Shown here piece after piece: positions 45,854 through 56,408 of a stretch of DNA of 64,000 nt. Source of the DNA: Pseudomonas benzenivorans (GTDB lineage Bacteria > Pseudomonadota > Gammaproteobacteria > Pseudomonadales > Pseudomonadaceae); the NCBI RefSeq assembly GCF_900100495.1, contig NZ_FNCT01000020.1, positions 1 through 64,000 on the forward strand, given 5' to 3'. Each line of letters starts with the position of its first letter. Position 1 is the stretch's first letter. The notes beneath the pieces are model-generated. The model searched no databases. It was not told the origin of the DNA and worked only from the letters and a program-made list of their open reading frames with translations. Both the position numbers and the translations under genes were made by a program.

Positions 45854-46534
45854 ATGAAGCGCTTTGTATTGCTGGACACGGCCCAGATTCCGGGAGGCGC
45901 CGGGGCGCTTTGCCTGTTCGAGTACGGCGAGGATTTCGTGATCAAGATCGCCGGCGGCGACGGTGGTCAGTTGATGAACACTCGCATGCACGGCTCCGAG
46001 GATGCGTTGGCGGCGATTCCCTGCAGGAAAGTCGCCGGGCGCCCGCAGCCGCGGGTATTGATCGGCGGCTTGGGCATGGGCTTTACCCTGGCCTCGGCGC
46101 TGCAGCACCTGGGGGCGGATGCCGAGGTGGCGGTGGCCGAACTGGTGCCGGGGGTGGTCGAGTGGAACCGCGGGCCGTTGGGCGCCAAGTCCGGCTATCC
46201 GCTGCTGGACCCGCGCACCCGGCTGATCCAGGGCGATGTAGCCGAGGAGCTGAAGGCGGCACGGCAGGCCTACGACGCGATCATGCTGGACGTGGACAAC
46301 GGCCCCGAGGGCCTGACCCAGAGGGTCAATAGCTGGCTGTACTCGGCCGAAGGCCTGCGCCGCTGCCAGCAGGCCCTGCGGCCCAAGGGTATCCTCGCGG
46401 TGTGGTCGGCCAGCGCCGACCGCAGGTTCTCCGACAAGCTGCGCAAGTCCGGCTTCCGGGTCGAGGAGGTGCAGGTCTACGCCCACGGCAACCGGGGCAC
46501 GCGCCACACCATCTGGATCGCCGAGAAGCTGTAG
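45854..46534 (+). CDS. Spermidine synthase-like methyltransferase-fold protein
   Basis: A 226-aa Rossmann-fold protein of the spermidine synthase-like group. The nucleotide-binding motif is VLIGGLGMGFTLASALQ, followed by VAELVPGVVEWNRGPLG and the active-site-like strand YDAIMLDVDNGPEGLT. These resemble SpeE, but the overall sequence is shorter and lacks the N-terminal beta domain, so polyamine synthesis is doubtful. It is a single gene. Confidence 0.8.
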   Translation: MKRFVLLDTAQIPGGAGALCLFEYGEDFVIKIAGGDGGQLMNTRMHGSEDALAAIPCRKVAGRPQPRVLIGGLGMGFTLASALQHLGADAEVAVAELVPGVVEWNRGPLGAKSGYPLLDPRTRLIQGDVAEELKAARQAYDAIMLDVDNGPEGLTQRVNSWLYSAEGLRRCQQALRPKGILAVWSASADRRFSDKLRKSGFRVEEVQVYAHGNRGTRHTIWIAEKL

Positions 46535-46602
46535 CCGCGGGGGCCAATCCCGGGCCCGCGAAGCGGTTTATCCCTAGCCGCTCGCGGGCACAGGGTTGCG
46601 GC

Positions 46603-47664
46603 TCAGCGGATCTGCAGCTTGCCGATGCGGTCGTTATCCAGGCTGCCGAGGTACAGGTAGTCGCCCACCGGCTTGACCGAGGTGACCATGCGCAGGTGGC
46701 TGCCGCTGGTGTCGTGCAGGCTGCGGACGATCTCGCCGCGCTCGTTGAGCGCGATGGCGAAACCGTAGGGAATCGCCTTGGGCCACAGCGCCCGCGGCAG
46801 CTTGGCCAGCTGCGCCTTGAGCCAGGGGTGGCGATGCAGGACGTCGGCGTCGGCCTTGCGCGGGGTCGGCAGGGCGACCCAGAAGGTGCCGGCGCGGTCG
46901 CCTTGCAGGTTGTCCGGCAGGCCCGGCAGGTTGTCGATGAAGATGTCGTGGCTGCCGGCCTTGTCGCCCTTGAGCCAATAGCGGGTGATGCGGTAGCGGT
47001 AGGTTTCGTTGACCAGCACGAAGTCCTCGGCGGCCGACAGCGCCACACCGTTGGCGAAATACAGGTCTTTCAGCAGCACACGGGTTTCTCCGCTGCTCGG
47101 GTCGTAGCTGAGCAGGCGGCCGTGCGGGCGGGCCTCGAGCAGGTCGAGCAGGTAGTCCGGCTGCTCGAAGCGCGAGGAGGCGTCGCTGAAATAGATGGTG
47201 CCGTCGCCGGCGATGTCCAGGTCGTCGGTGAACTTGAAGGGCACGCCGTCGGCTTCGGTGCTCAGCACCTTGATCTGCCCCTGCGCATCGATGGCCAGCA
47301 GGCCCTTGTAGGCGTCGGCGACGATCAACTGGCCGGCGGCATCGAAATCCATGCCCAGCGGACGGCCGCCGGTGTCGGCGAAGGTCTCCAGGCTGCCGTC
47401 GGCGCCGAGGCGCACGATGCGCCCGTCATGCAGGCCGCTGTAGAGCCGGCCCTGGGCATCCACGGCAGTGTCCTCGGGGCCCTGGACCTGGCCGAGGCCG
47501 AGCAGTTCGGCCTTCATCAGCGTGTCGTTGGGCTCCAGCACCCCGCTCATCGCGGGCGCGGGTGGCGCCTGCCAGGCCAGCGGCTCGATCGGGCTGGGGG
47601 TGGCGGCGAGGTAGAGCGCCGCGGCGGCGATCACCAGGGCGAGCAGGCCAAGCAGTTTCTTCAT
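46603..47664 (-). CDS. SMP-30/strictosidine-synthase-like beta-propeller protein
   Basis: A 353-aa protein with an N-terminal membrane anchor or signal (LLGLLALVIAAAALYLAA) and a six-bladed propeller. Typical blocks are GPEDTAVDAQGRLYSGLHDGRIVRLG, GRPLGMDFDAAGQLIVADAYKGLL and the strictosidine-synthase-like ITRYWLKGDKAGSHDIFIDNLPGLPDNL. It may be a periplasmic lactonase or esterase; the substrate is unknown. AGGGA precedes the ATG at 47664. Confidence 0.85.
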   Translation of the reverse strand: MKKLLGLLALVIAAAALYLAATPSPIEPLAWQAPPAPAMSGVLEPNDTLMKAELLGLGQVQGPEDTAVDAQGRLYSGLHDGRIVRLGADGSLETFADTGGRPLGMDFDAAGQLIVADAYKGLLAIDAQGQIKVLSTEADGVPFKFTDDLDIAGDGTIYFSDASSRFEQPDYLLDLLEARPHGRLLSYDPSSGETRVLLKDLYFANGVALSAAEDFVLVNETYRYRITRYWLKGDKAGSHDIFIDNLPGLPDNLQGDRAGTFWVALPTPRKADADVLHRHPWLKAQLAKLPRALWPKAIPYGFAIALNERGEIVRSLHDTSGSHLRMVTSVKPVGDYLYLGSLDNDRIGKLQIR

Positions 47665-47800
47665 TATTCTTGTTCCCTGTATGGATAGGTTAAGCAAGCG
47701 CCGCGCAGGATAGCGCTTCTGTCTCATGCCGCGCATCGTGAATGCCCGGCTATGTGGCGTGGCGATATATACTGCGCGCCATTCTTGAGGGGAGCGCCGC

Positions 47801-48934
47801 GTGGCTATCGATATTCACTGGATCCTTGACGACGCCGGCCTGGCGCAGCATTGCGCCGCCTGGCGGCGGCTGCCCTTCGTCGCCGTGGACACCGAGTTCA
47901 TGCGGGTCGACACCTTCTACCCGATCGCCGGCCTGTTGCAGGTCAGCGAGGGCCAGCGGGCCTACCTGATCGACCCGCTGCTGATCCGCGACTGGGCGCC
48001 GTTCGCCGCATTGCTGCAGGATCCGGCGGTGGTCAAGGTGCTGCATGCCTGCAGCGAGGATCTGGAAGTCTTCCTGCGCCTGACCGGCAGCCTGCCGACG
48101 CCGCTGTTCGACACCCAGCTGGCCGCCGGCTACCTCAACCTGGGCTTCTCCATGGGCTATTCGCGCCTGGTGCAGGCGGTCCTGGCGATCGAGCTGCCCA
48201 AGGGTGAAACCCGCTCCGACTGGCTGCAGCGCCCGCTGTCGGCGACGCAGATCAGCTACGCCGCCGAGGATGTGCTGCACCTGGCCGAGGTCTATAGCGC
48301 GCTGCAAGGGCGACTCACGGCGCAGAAGTACGCCTGGGTGCTGGAGGACGGCGCCGAACTGGTGGCCAACCTGCGCCGCGAGGTCGACCCGGCTGAGGCC
48401 TACCGCGAGGCCAAGCTGGCCTGGAAGCTGTCCCGCCAGCAACTGGCGGTGCTGCGAGAACTGTGTGCCTGGCGCGAACGCGAGGCGCGCGCGCGCAACC
48501 AGCCGCGCAACCGCATCGTCCGCGAGCATTCGCTGTGGCCGCTGGCGCGCAACCAGCCCGACAACCTGGTGGCGCTGGCGCGGATCGACGACATGCACCC
48601 GAAGACCGTGCGCCAGGACGGCGAGTTCCTCCTCAAGCTGATCAGGGACGCCGCCGCCACGCCGCCGGCCGACTGGCCCGCGGCGTTGCCCGAGCCGCTG
48701 CCGGTGGATGCCGCGGCGCTGCTGAAGAAGCTGCGCGCGGTCGGCCAGCGCGAAGCCGAGCGGCTGGACATCGCCCCCGAGCTGATGCTGCGCAAGAAGA
48801 CCCTCGAAGCCCTGCTGAAAAGCGGCTACCCCCATGGCCCCTACCAGTTGCCGGACTCGCTGCGTGGCTGGCGCCGTGAATTGATGGGCCAGGCGTTGCT
48901 CGATTGCCTGGCCAGTGAAGGAGAATCCGTGTGA
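47801..48934 (+). CDS. rnd: Ribonuclease D
   Basis: A 377-aa 3'-5' exoribonuclease that trims tRNA and other small RNA 3' ends. The DEDD residues are visible in [23 protein letters not shown] and the late [14 protein letters not shown]. An HRDC domain follows (about residues 205-290). The start is GTG, supported by GAGGGGAG about 7 nt upstream. It overlaps ycgL by 4 nt (GTGA). Confidence 0.95.
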   Translation: MAIDIHWILDDAGLAQHCAAWRRLPFVAVDTEFMRVDTFYPIAGLLQVSEGQRAYLIDPLLIRDWAPFAALLQDPAVVKVLHACSEDLEVFLRLTGSLPTPLFDTQLAAGYLNLGFSMGYSRLVQAVLAIELPKGETRSDWLQRPLSATQISYAAEDVLHLAEVYSALQGRLTAQKYAWVLEDGAELVANLRREVDPAEAYREAKLAWKLSRQQLAVLRELCAWREREARARNQPRNRIVREHSLWPLARNQPDNLVALARIDDMHPKTVRQDGEFLLKLIRDAAATPPADWPAALPEPLPVDAAALLKKLRAVGQREAERLDIAPELMLRKKTLEALLKSGYPHGPYQLPDSLRGWRRELMGQALLDCLASEGESV

Positions 48935-49224
48935 AACGCATCTGCTCGATCTATAAAAGCCCGCGCAAGAACGAGATGTACCTCTACGTGCTGAAGAGCG
49001 ATGCGCTGGGGCGCGTGCCGGAAACCCTGCTGGCGGCCTTCGGTCCGCCGATCCACACCTTCGACATGGTGCTCACGCCGCAGCGCACCTTGGCCCGCGA
49101 GGACATCCACAAGGTGCTGGACAACCTCGAGCAGCAGGGCTACCACCTGCAGATGCCGCCGCCGGAAGAGGAATACATCGAGCACCTGCCGGATGAGCTG
49201 CTGCGCCGCAACGACCCGGTCTGA
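48931..49224 (+). CDS. ycgL: YcgL-family protein
   Basis: A 97-aa member of the small YcgL family, beginning [20 protein letters not shown] and containing [15 protein letters not shown] and [10 protein letters not shown]. The function is unknown. The GTG start overlaps the rnd stop, with GGAG just upstream. The rnd-ycgL pairing is conserved in gammaproteobacteria. Confidence 0.92.
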   Translation: MKRICSIYKSPRKNEMYLYVLKSDALGRVPETLLAAFGPPIHTFDMVLTPQRTLAREDIHKVLDNLEQQGYHLQMPPPEEEYIEHLPDELLRRNDPV

Positions 49225-49248
49225 CGGCCCTGTTCGAGGAACCACCGC

Positions 49249-50181
49249 ATGCGCCTGCTGATCGCCGAAGCCGACCACGCCACCTACGCCGAACTGTTGC
49301 GCCAGGCGGCGCCGGAACTCGAACTGCATGGCAGCGCCGATCCCGCCGAACTGGCGCGCTGGGCCGCCAGTTGCCCGTTGTGGCTGGGCCAGCCGGACCT
49401 GCTCGCCGCCGTGTTGCGCCAGGGCCACCCGCCGCAGTGGCTGCAATCGACCTGGGCCGGCATCACCCCCTTGCTGGCCGCAGATCTGCCGCGCGATTAC
49501 CGGCTGAGCCGCGCCGTGGGCATCTTCGGCCAGGTGATGGCCGAGTATGTGCTGGGCCACCTGCTGGCCCACGAACGCCAGCTGTTCGCGCGCCTGGCCG
49601 CGCAGGTCGAGCAGCGCTGGGAGCAGCGCCTGCCGCACAGCCTGGCCGGGCGCCGGGTGCTGATCGTCGGCACCGGCGATATCGGCCAGAGCGTGGCGCA
49701 GTTTCTCGCGCCGTTCGGCGTCGAACTGTACGGCGTGGCCAGCCGGGCGCGGGTGCTGCCGCCCTTCGTCGAAGTGGTCGGCCTGGATGCGCTGCCGCGC
49801 CTGGCCGGCGAGGCCGATTACCTGGTCAACCTGCTGCCGGATACCCCGGCCACCCGCGATATCTACGACGCCGCGCTGTTCGCCCGGCTCAAGCCCAGTG
49901 CGCTGCTGATCAATGCCGGGCGTGGCGTGGCGCTGGTCGATGCCGACCTGGTCGCGGCGCTGGAGCAGGGGCGGCTGGCCGGCGCGGTGATCGATGTCTG
50001 CCGCCAGGAGCCCTTGCCGCCCGGCCATCCGTTCTGGACCGCAGCGCACCTGCTGCTTACCGGGCACAGCTCGGCGCCGACCGAGCCGCGCCTGATGGCC
50101 CAGCTGTTCCTCGACAACCTGGCGCGCTATCGCGCTGGCCGCGAGTTGCGTGGCGCGGTGGACTTCACCCGCGGTTATTGA
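49249..50181 (+). CDS. D-2-hydroxyacid dehydrogenase (GhrA-like)
   Basis: A 310-aa NAD(P)-dependent oxidoreductase. The nucleotide-binding [10 protein letters not shown] lies near residue 140. The catalytic arginine is in [12 protein letters not shown], and the probable acid-base pair is the glutamate in [13 protein letters not shown] and the histidine in LTGHSSAP. It probably reduces glyoxylate, hydroxypyruvate or a related 2-oxoacid. It lies 24 nt after ycgL. Confidence 0.88.
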   Translation: MRLLIAEADHATYAELLRQAAPELELHGSADPAELARWAASCPLWLGQPDLLAAVLRQGHPPQWLQSTWAGITPLLAADLPRDYRLSRAVGIFGQVMAEYVLGHLLAHERQLFARLAAQVEQRWEQRLPHSLAGRRVLIVGTGDIGQSVAQFLAPFGVELYGVASRARVLPPFVEVVGLDALPRLAGEADYLVNLLPDTPATRDIYDAALFARLKPSALLINAGRGVALVDADLVAALEQGRLAGAVIDVCRQEPLPPGHPFWTAAHLLLTGHSSAPTEPRLMAQLFLDNLARYRAGRELRGAVDFTRGY

Positions 50182-50234
50182 CCAGGCTACGGAACTTGCT
50201 GTCTCAGAATCATTGGTTCGGAGCCCTCGACGGG

Positions 50235-50294
50235 TAGGGTGCGCCGCGCGCACCAATGACCGTGGGTGCTTGGTGCGCACGGCGCACCCTACGC
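50235..50294. repeat. GTAGGGTGCGC-type palindromic repeat
   Basis: GTAGGGTGCGCCGCGCGCAC and the inverse GTGCGCACGGCGCACCCTAC form a long imperfect stem. It is a clean version of the family at 36499-36701 without the CCTAGG insertion. Confidence 0.8.
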
Positions 50295-50392
50295 TGATGC
50301 ATTGCTGCCGGCCATTCGGCGTCGCGGCCTTGGCCGGGCGCCGGCGCCGCGCTAGACTGCCGGCCTTTTCGCCCCTCACCCGTACCCTCGCC

Positions 50393-50842
50393 ATGGCCGC
50401 CAAAGTCGAACCCTTCTGGAAACGCAAAACCCTCGACCAGCTCGATCAGGACGAGTGGGAGTCGCTGTGCGACGGCTGTGGCCTGTGCTGCCTGCAGAAG
50501 CTCGAGGACGAGGACGACGGCAGCGTCTACTACACGCGCATCGCCTGCAAGCTGCTGGACCTGCAGACCTGCCGCTGCACCGATTACCCGAATCGCAGCC
50601 GCTTCGTGCCCGACTGCATCCAGCTCACCCCGGCCCAGGCCGACCAGTTCCAGTGGCTGCCGCCGACCTGCGCCTACCGCCTGGTCAGCGAGGGCAAGGA
50701 CCTGCTGTTGTGGCACCACCTGGTCTGCGGCGACCCGCAGGCGGTGCATGTCGAACGCATTTCCCAATCCGGGCGCATGCTCAGCGAGACCAGCGTGGCC
50801 GAGGACGACTGGGAAGAGCACCTGATCTTTCGCGCCGGCTGA
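50393..50842 (+). CDS. ycgN: YcgN family cysteine-cluster protein
   Basis: A 149-aa UPF0260 protein. Its cysteine cluster CDGCGLCC near residue 27, followed by [25 protein letters not shown] and [10 protein letters not shown], resembles the YkgJ-type putative Fe-S or zinc-binding module. The function is unknown. It starts at [14 protein letters not shown], the usual family start. Confidence 0.9.
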   Translation: MAAKVEPFWKRKTLDQLDQDEWESLCDGCGLCCLQKLEDEDDGSVYYTRIACKLLDLQTCRCTDYPNRSRFVPDCIQLTPAQADQFQWLPPTCAYRLVSEGKDLLLWHHLVCGDPQAVHVERISQSGRMLSETSVAEDDWEEHLIFRAG

Positions 50843-50953
50843 CAGCCGGCGGCAGACTCCGCGTCGCGAGCCACGGCAATGGAGTTGAATTGTCCGGCCC
50901 CTGGCCGGTCTATCGATGAGTCAAAACGTCCCGCCAACAAGGAGTTGCCCCTC

Positions 50954-52183
50954 ATGCCGATTCGTCGTGCGCTGCTGTCCGCCTGTGTCCTGTGCCTGAG
51001 CGCCCCGTTGTGGGCGGCGACCGAGAAGGTCGACCTGGACTATCGGGTGCGCTTCCTGCCGGACAGCGATCAGGCCGAAGTCAGCCTGACCCTGGAGGAG
51101 GGCGAGCGGGTCCGCAGCCTGGATTTCGACCTGGGCGAGCAGGGCTACTACAGCGACTTCAGCGCCGACGGCGAATGGACCCAGGACGGTCCCGGGCGTG
51201 GGGTCTGGCAGCCGGCGAAAGGCGAAGCCAAGCTGAGCTACCGGGTGCGTGTCAGCCGCCCGCGGGGGGAAGACCGGTTCGACGCGCGGATGACCAAGGA
51301 CTGGGCCTTGCTGCGTGGCGACGACCTGGTCCCCAGCGCCGTATTGCGCCAGCAGGGCAAGACCGAACTGGTCGCGCGCCTGCAGTTCGAACTGCCGGAG
51401 GGCTGGCGCAGCGTGGAGACCGGTTGGCCGCGCATCGGCAAGAACAGATTTCGCATCGACAACCCGCAGCGCAAGTTCGACCGGCCGACCGGCTGGATCA
51501 TCGCCGGCAAGCTCGGCACCCGGCGGGCCAAGCTCGGTGAGACCAACGTGGCGGTCGCCGCGCCGATCGGCGAGGGCATGCACCGCATGGACATCCTCAC
51601 CCTGCTGACCTTCGTCTGGCCGCAGTTGCAGGAGGTGTTCCCCCGCGATCCGGCCAAGTTGCTGATCGTCGGCGCCGGCGATCCGATGTGGCGTGGCGGG
51701 CTGTCGGCGGGCAACTCCTACTACATGCATGCCGCCCGCCCGCTGGTCAGCGAGAACGGCACCAGTTCGCTGATGCATGAACTGGTGCATGTGTTCAGCC
51801 GTATCCAGCATCGCCACCGCAGCGACTGGGTCACCGAAGGCCTGGCCGAGTACTACGCCATCGAGCTGATGCGCCGCGCCGGCGGCTTGAGCGAGGAGCG
51901 TTACCAGAAGGTCCGCGAGCAACTGATCGACTGGAGCCGTCCGGTGAAGAGCCTGCGCGGCGACCGGGTCAACGGTGCGGTGACCGCCCGTGCGGTGTTG
52001 CTGCTGCAGGAGCTGGACCGGGAGATCCGCCAGAAGACCAAGGACAACCAGCCGCGCTCGCTGGACGACGTGACCCGCGGCCTGATGCGCCTGGACAAGG
52101 TCAGCACCAAGGACCTGGTCGAAATCAGCGAACGGGTCATGGGCGCGCCGTCCGAGGTGCTGGATACGGCGCTGCTGAAGTAG
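50954..52183 (+). CDS. Secreted M61-like metallopeptidase
   Basis: A 409-aa exported protein with a signal peptide (ALLSACVLCLSAPLWA). An N-terminal beta-rich domain leads to a gluzincin-type zinc site HELVH (275-279), with a downstream glutamate in VTEGLAEYY (about 295-299). This suggests an M61-type glycyl aminopeptidase or related protease in the periplasm. The ATG at 50954 has AAGGAG about 10 nt upstream. It is followed by a MITE. Confidence 0.82.
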   Translation: MPIRRALLSACVLCLSAPLWAATEKVDLDYRVRFLPDSDQAEVSLTLEEGERVRSLDFDLGEQGYYSDFSADGEWTQDGPGRGVWQPAKGEAKLSYRVRVSRPRGEDRFDARMTKDWALLRGDDLVPSAVLRQQGKTELVARLQFELPEGWRSVETGWPRIGKNRFRIDNPQRKFDRPTGWIIAGKLGTRRAKLGETNVAVAAPIGEGMHRMDILTLLTFVWPQLQEVFPRDPAKLLIVGAGDPMWRGGLSAGNSYYMHAARPLVSENGTSSLMHELVHVFSRIQHRHRSDWVTEGLAEYYAIELMRRAGGLSEERYQKVREQLIDWSRPVKSLRGDRVNGAVTARAVLLLQELDREIRQKTKDNQPRSLDDVTRGLMRLDKVSTKDLVEISERVMGAPSEVLDTALLK

Positions 52184-52238
52184 CCGAACGGCGGCTGTGA
52201 GGTCTCGGCGGGCTTGCGCAATGCTTGCTGGCTAGACC

Positions 52239-52404
52239 CTAGCAGGCCGTTGAAAAACGTAGGCGAGGCAGCCGAGGCTAGGAAAAAACAGGCCAAAAAA
52301 GCGGAGTTTACGAGTTGTAAATGAGCATTTTGACTGGGCGCGCATACGAGCCTGTTTTTAACGACGCATCGGCAACGCAGGTAGTTTTTTCAACGGCCTG
52401 CTAG
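52239..52404 (-). mobile_element. CTAG-ended MITE, full copy 2 (166 bp)
   Basis: The left end CTAGCAGGCCGTTGAAAAAC and the right inverse TTTTTTCAACGGCCTGCTAG form terminal inverted repeats of about 20 bp. Read on the minus strand its interior matches the copy at 27676-27821 with an extra stretch of about 16 nt (CGTATGCGCGCCCAGT). The right CTAG gives the stop codon of the SPOUT methyltransferase gene on the minus strand. Confidence 0.88.
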
Positions 52405-52868
52405 AACCTGGGCCCGGACTTGGTGTTATTGCCCTTGGCCAGGCGGTCGTAGAGCACCACGTTGACCGTGGCGGCGAGATTCATGCAGCCCTGGGTCGGC
52501 ACGTACACCACGTCCTCGCACCAGGCGCGGATGCTCTTATCCAGCGAGCCGTCTTCCGGGCCGAAGATATAGATCGCCCGATCCGGGTGGGTGTACTCCG
52601 GCAGCGGACGGGCGCCCTCGACCAGTTCCACGGCGACCGGGGTGCAGCCCAGCGGGATGATCTTCTGCAGGTCGTCGATGGCGATCAGCGGAATGTCCAG
52701 GTGGACGCGCTTGGTGTCGGTGACGAAGTCGCGGGCGCGCTCGTAGCGCTTGCCGGTGTAGAACACCGAACTGACCCCGTAGCAGCCGGCGGCGCGCATC
52801 ACCGCGCCGACATTCTCCGGAGATTTCGGGTTGAATAGACCAATGCAGCTGTATCGTTTGTTCGCCAT
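52401..52868 (-). CDS. SPOUT-family RNA methyltransferase
   Basis: A 155-aa TrmH/SpoU-type 2'-O-ribose methyltransferase with the alpha/beta knot. Visible are SPENVGAVMRAAGCYG (motif 1), IYIFGPEDGSLD (motif 2) and GCMNLAATVNVVLYDRL (motif 3). The target is probably tRNA or rRNA. The start is MANKRYSCIGL. The stop TAG comes from the end of the adjoining MITE, so the last residues (KSGPRF) may differ from relatives. Confidence 0.88.
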   Translation of the reverse strand: MANKRYSCIGLFNPKSPENVGAVMRAAGCYGVSSVFYTGKRYERARDFVTDTKRVHLDIPLIAIDDLQKIIPLGCTPVAVELVEGARPLPEYTHPDRAIYIFGPEDGSLDKSIRAWCEDVVYVPTQGCMNLAATVNVVLYDRLAKGNNTKSGPRF

Positions 52869-52924
52869 GGGACCGGCCGTGCGGGCAAAGGGCGCAGTAT
52901 AAGGCGTACGGACGAGCCGAAGGC

Positions 52925-53299
52925 TTACTCTTTGCTTTTGAGCAGGGCGGCCAGGTCGGCGAAGGCCTTGTGCGTCACCTTCGGCCCTTGCTGGCTGGCG
53001 GTCGAGCCTTCGCTGAAGTACTGCTGGTCGGTGTAGCGGGAATGCTCGTTGTCGTGGCAATACAGGCACAGCAGTTCCCAGTTGGAACCGTCCTGCGGGT
53101 TGTTGTCGTGGTTGTGGTCGCGGTGGTGCACGGTCAGCTCGCTCAGGCGCTTGCCGGAAAACTCGCGGCCGCAGCGGCCACAGACATGCGGGTACATTTT
53201 CAGGGCCTTGTCCCGGTAGCCTTCTTCACGACTGCGCTGGGCCTCGGCGAGGATGCGGTCGAGCTTGGCGGTGGGCGAGGGGGATTTGTCCGTGCTCAT
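52925..53299 (-). CDS. yajD: YajD-family HNH nuclease
   Basis: A 124-aa HNH-type protein. Zinc ligands HVCGRCG and LLCLYCHDNEH bracket the HNH core LTVHHRDHNHDNNPQDGSNW. Nuclease activity is expected from the intact motif, but a biological target is unknown. The C-terminus is a short helix rich in lysine and glutamate. Confidence 0.9.
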   Translation of the reverse strand: MSTDKSPSPTAKLDRILAEAQRSREEGYRDKALKMYPHVCGRCGREFSGKRLSELTVHHRDHNHDNNPQDGSNWELLCLYCHDNEHSRYTDQQYFSEGSTASQQGPKVTHKAFADLAALLKSKE

Positions 53300-53439
53300 A
53301 AGAGGTTGTGTCCATTGCTGTGCGTCGGTGCTTAGCGGCAGTTTAGCCCCGCCGGCGGTCGCTGAGAACCGCCGGGCGGGCACTTCCGGACCGGTGCGTG
53401 GCCCAATAAGCTGTGATTCTCCCTCGAAGGAGCTGGCCG

Positions 53440-53775
53440 ATGCGACTGCCGAACATGATCCTGGCGGGCCTGCTGGCCCTGGGCGGCGCGGTGCTCACCG
53501 CGCAGGCCGGTCGCTTGCCGGCGCCCGCCGAGCGCGCGGCCGGCGCGCCGGGCACGCCTACCCCGCAACCCTTCAGCCAGCAGGTGCCGCGCAACCTGCC
53601 GAGCACTGCGCCGAACAACCCACCGTTGCTCAACGACGGCACGGGCTACAAGGGCGGGCGATTCAACCCGCGGAGCGACAACCTGGCCCCGCCAGACGCC
53701 GAATTGCCGCTGCTGCAGGAGCAACTGCGGCGCAATACGCAGGGCCTGCAGCCGGGCAGGCGCGGCGCCGATTGA
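53440..53775 (+). CDS. Hypothetical secreted protein (111 aa)
   Basis: I do not recognise a family. It has a signal peptide (MILAGLLALGGAVLTAQA) followed by a proline- and asparagine-rich, low-complexity mature part (TPTPQPFSQQVPRNLPSTAP, NNPPLLNDGTGYKGG). No cysteines are present in the mature part. The start has a good GAAGGAG about 8 nt upstream. The stop lies directly against the stop of the convergent cNMP-binding gene. Confidence 0.7.
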   Translation: MRLPNMILAGLLALGGAVLTAQAGRLPAPAERAAGAPGTPTPQPFSQQVPRNLPSTAPNNPPLLNDGTGYKGGRFNPRSDNLAPPDAELPLLQEQLRRNTQGLQPGRRGAD

Positions 53776-54249
53776 TCAGATCTGCTGCTCGACCAGTTGC
53801 CCATCGACCATGCGCAGGCGTTTCGACATGCCCACGGCGATGGCGCGGATGACCTGGGCGGCCGACTTGGGTGCTTCTTGCAGCATCTTCTCCAGCGAGT
53901 CCTTGGCCAGGATCAGCAGGGTGCAGTCGCTGACCGCCACGCAGCTGGCGGAACGTCTTTCGCCATCCAGCACGGCCATCTCACCGAAGGCACGGCCCTT
54001 GCGCAGCTTGGCGATCTCCACCGTCTCGCCGCTGGAGTTGGTCTTGCGGATCGACACCGCGCCGAAATGGATGATGCACATGAAGGTGCCGGCATCGCCT
54101 TCGCTGCAGATGAGCGCGTCCGGTTCATAGCTGCTGATGTTGAAATAGCCGGCAGCGCTGAGCACTTCGCTCGGCTGCAGGCTGTTGAACAGGCCGCAGT
54201 CGAGCAGCATGTCGCGGATTTCATCGATCAGCTGGGAATGGTCTGGCAT
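53776..54249 (-). CDS. Cyclic nucleotide-binding domain protein
   Basis: A 157-aa protein made almost only of a CNMP-binding beta-roll (about residues 20-135). The phosphate-binding cassette region is RKGRAFGEMAVLDGERRSASCVAVSD, with the typical G-E and R-x-A pattern. No DNA-binding domain follows, unlike Crp. It may respond to cAMP or c-di-GMP and act through another protein. Confidence 0.85.
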   Translation of the reverse strand: MPDHSQLIDEIRDMLLDCGLFNSLQPSEVLSAAGYFNISSYEPDALICSEGDAGTFMCIIHFGAVSIRKTNSSGETVEIAKLRKGRAFGEMAVLDGERRSASCVAVSDCTLLILAKDSLEKMLQEAPKSAAQVIRAIAVGMSKRLRMVDGQLVEQQI

Positions 54250-54359
54250 GGGCACTCTGCTACAGGACGGGGAAGGGCATGATGCTGCGCAGACGACGTT
54301 AGCCGTCTCGCCCAGGCTTGCCAACTGCCACTCGCCGGAAGCTGTGACCGCGCGCTCAC

Positions 54360-56408
54360 TCAGGCCGCCTCGCGTCCGAGCACCTTGAGCAAAAAGGCAT
54401 ATTCCAGCGCCACGTCCCTGAGCGCCTGGTAGCGCCCGCTCATGCCGCCATGGCCGGCGCCGAGATCGGTCTTGAGCAGCAGCAGGTGCTCGTCGGTCTT
54501 GCTGGCGCGCAGCTTGGCCACCCACTTCGCCGCCTCCCAGTACTGCACGCGACTGTCGTTGTAGCCGGCGACGGCGAGAAGCGCCGGGTAGGCCTGGGCC
54601 TTGACGTTCTCGTAGGGCGCGTAGCCCTTGATCCGCTCGAACACCTCCGGCTCGTGCGGGTCGCCCCATTCGTCGTACTCGGTCACGGTCAGCGGCAGGT
54701 CGGGGTTCTGCATGGTGTTGAGCACGTCGACGAAGGGCACCTCGGCGATGGCCGCGGCGAACAGTTGCGGGCGCAGGTTGAGCACCGCGCCGATCAGCAG
54801 GCCGCCGGCGCTGCCGCCGCTGATGGCGAGCTGCCCGGGGCTGGTGTAGCCGCCGGCGATCAGGTGCTCGGCGCAGGCGATGAAGTCGTCGAAGCTGTTC
54901 TGTTTGTGCTCCAGCTTGCCGGCGCGGTACCAGGCCTCGCCCAGTTCGCCGCCGCCGCGCACATGGGCGATGGCGAAGACGAAGCCGCGCTCGAGCAGGC
55001 TCAGGCGGGCATGCGAGAACCAGGGGTCGAGGCACTCGCCGTAGGCGCCGTAACCGTAGAGGTAGAGCGGAGCGGGCTGCCCCGCCTGGAGCACCTCGCG
55101 CCGGGCCACCAGGCTGATCGGCACCTGAGTGCCGTCCGCGGCGGTGGCCCAGAGGCGCTGGCTGACATAGGCCTCGGCGTCGAACGGACCCTCCACCGGG
55201 GTCTCCTTGAGCACCTGCTGCTCGCCGCTGGCCAGGGTCAGCTGGCGGATCTGCGCCGGGCGGTTGAGCGCCTCGTAGCGCAGGCGGATCACCGGACTGC
55301 TGAATTCCAGATGGTCCTGCACATACAGGCTGTAGGCGGCATCCGGCAGGTCCACCCGGTAGCTGGCTTGCCCCTGACCCTGCACTTCGATGATTGGCAG
55401 GCCGCCCTCGCGCAGGCTGAGCACCAGCGCGCGGTCGTTCAGGCTGAGGTCTTCGAGCATCACCTGCGGGTCATGCGCACGCAGTTCCTGCCAGTGCTCG
55501 CGCGTCGGCGTGGCTGCACTTTCCTTCACACAGAACAGGGCGAAGTTGATCCCGCTCTGGTTGCTGCGGATCAGCCAGGCCCAGTCGCCGTCGAGCTTGC
55601 CGTGGTCGACATAGTACTCGTGGCCCTCCTCGCGGGTTGCCAGGCAGCGGAATGCCTCCTGCGGCGTGTCGGCATCGAGTATCCAGGCCTCGCTGGTGGT
55701 CTTGCTGCCCAATGCCAGCACCAGTTGGCGCTCGGAGCTGCTGCGGTAGCAGTTGAGGAAGAAGCGCCCGTCGCTTTCGTGGAACACCAACTCGGCGTCG
55801 TCGCTACCGAGGCGATGGCGATAGAGCTTGTGCGGCCGGTGGGTGTCGTCCAGCTCGCCGAAGAACAGGGTCTGGCTGTCGTTGGCCCAGGTCATGCTGC
55901 CGTCGCAATCGGCGAAGGGCAGCGCGCGGATGGCGCCGCTGGCCAACTCCTTGACGAACAGTTGGTAAACCTCATCGCCGCTGGTGTCCAGGCTGTAGGC
56001 CAGGCGCTGGTGATCCTGGCTGATGCTGAAGGTGCCGAGCGACAGATAGCCGCCACCCGCCAGGGCATTCGGATCGAGCAGCAACTGCTCGGCGCTTTCA
56101 TCGACCACGAGCGAGCCATCGGCCGGGCGTGGGCAGCGATAGTGCCGCGGGTATTCGTCGCCGGCGCTGGTGCGCTGGTAGTACAGGTAGGGGCCCCAGG
56201 GCGCGGGCAGCGACAGGTCGGTCTCGCGGATGCGGCTCTTGATCTCCTGGAACAGCGTTTCGCGCAGTTCGCGCTGTTCGGCCAGTTCGGCCTCCAGGTA
56301 GGCGTTCTCCGCCGCGAGATGGTCGAGTACCTCCCGGCTGTCGCGGTTCTCCAGCCAGCGGTAAGGGTCGGCGCCGGGCTCGGTGCGGGCGATCGGGGCG
56401 TGCGGCAT
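54360..56408 (-). CDS. ptrB: Oligopeptidase B (S9A serine peptidase)
   Basis: A 682-aa prolyl-oligopeptidase-family enzyme that cleaves small peptides after basic residues. The N-terminal propeller (about residues 60-400) gates a C-terminal alpha/beta-hydrolase domain. The nucleophile is in [11 protein letters not shown], the aspartate is in [13 protein letters not shown] and the histidine in [11 protein letters not shown]. The P1-binding [12 protein letters not shown] is also seen. The start [20 protein letters not shown] fits the family. Confidence 0.94.
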   Translation of the reverse strand: MPHAPIARTEPGADPYRWLENRDSREVLDHLAAENAYLEAELAEQRELRETLFQEIKSRIRETDLSLPAPWGPYLYYQRTSAGDEYPRHYRCPRPADGSLVVDESAEQLLLDPNALAGGGYLSLGTFSISQDHQRLAYSLDTSGDEVYQLFVKELASGAIRALPFADCDGSMTWANDSQTLFFGELDDTHRPHKLYRHRLGSDDAELVFHESDGRFFLNCYRSSSERQLVLALGSKTTSEAWILDADTPQEAFRCLATREEGHEYYVDHGKLDGDWAWLIRSNQSGINFALFCVKESAATPTREHWQELRAHDPQVMLEDLSLNDRALVLSLREGGLPIIEVQGQGQASYRVDLPDAAYSLYVQDHLEFSSPVIRLRYEALNRPAQIRQLTLASGEQQVLKETPVEGPFDAEAYVSQRLWATAADGTQVPISLVARREVLQAGQPAPLYLYGYGAYGECLDPWFSHARLSLLERGFVFAIAHVRGGGELGEAWYRAGKLEHKQNSFDDFIACAEHLIAGGYTSPGQLAISGGSAGGLLIGAVLNLRPQLFAAAIAEVPFVDVLNTMQNPDLPLTVTEYDEWGDPHEPEVFERIKGYAPYENVKAQAYPALLAVAGYNDSRVQYWEAAKWVAKLRASKTDEHLLLLKTDLGAGHGGMSGRYQALRDVALEYAFLLKVLGREAA

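Noticed and set aside
52201-52404. The long inverted repeat after the metallopeptidase gene as a simple terminator
   Set aside because: Its interior and ends match the element at 27676-27821, so it is better explained as a dispersed MITE, although it may also terminate transcription.
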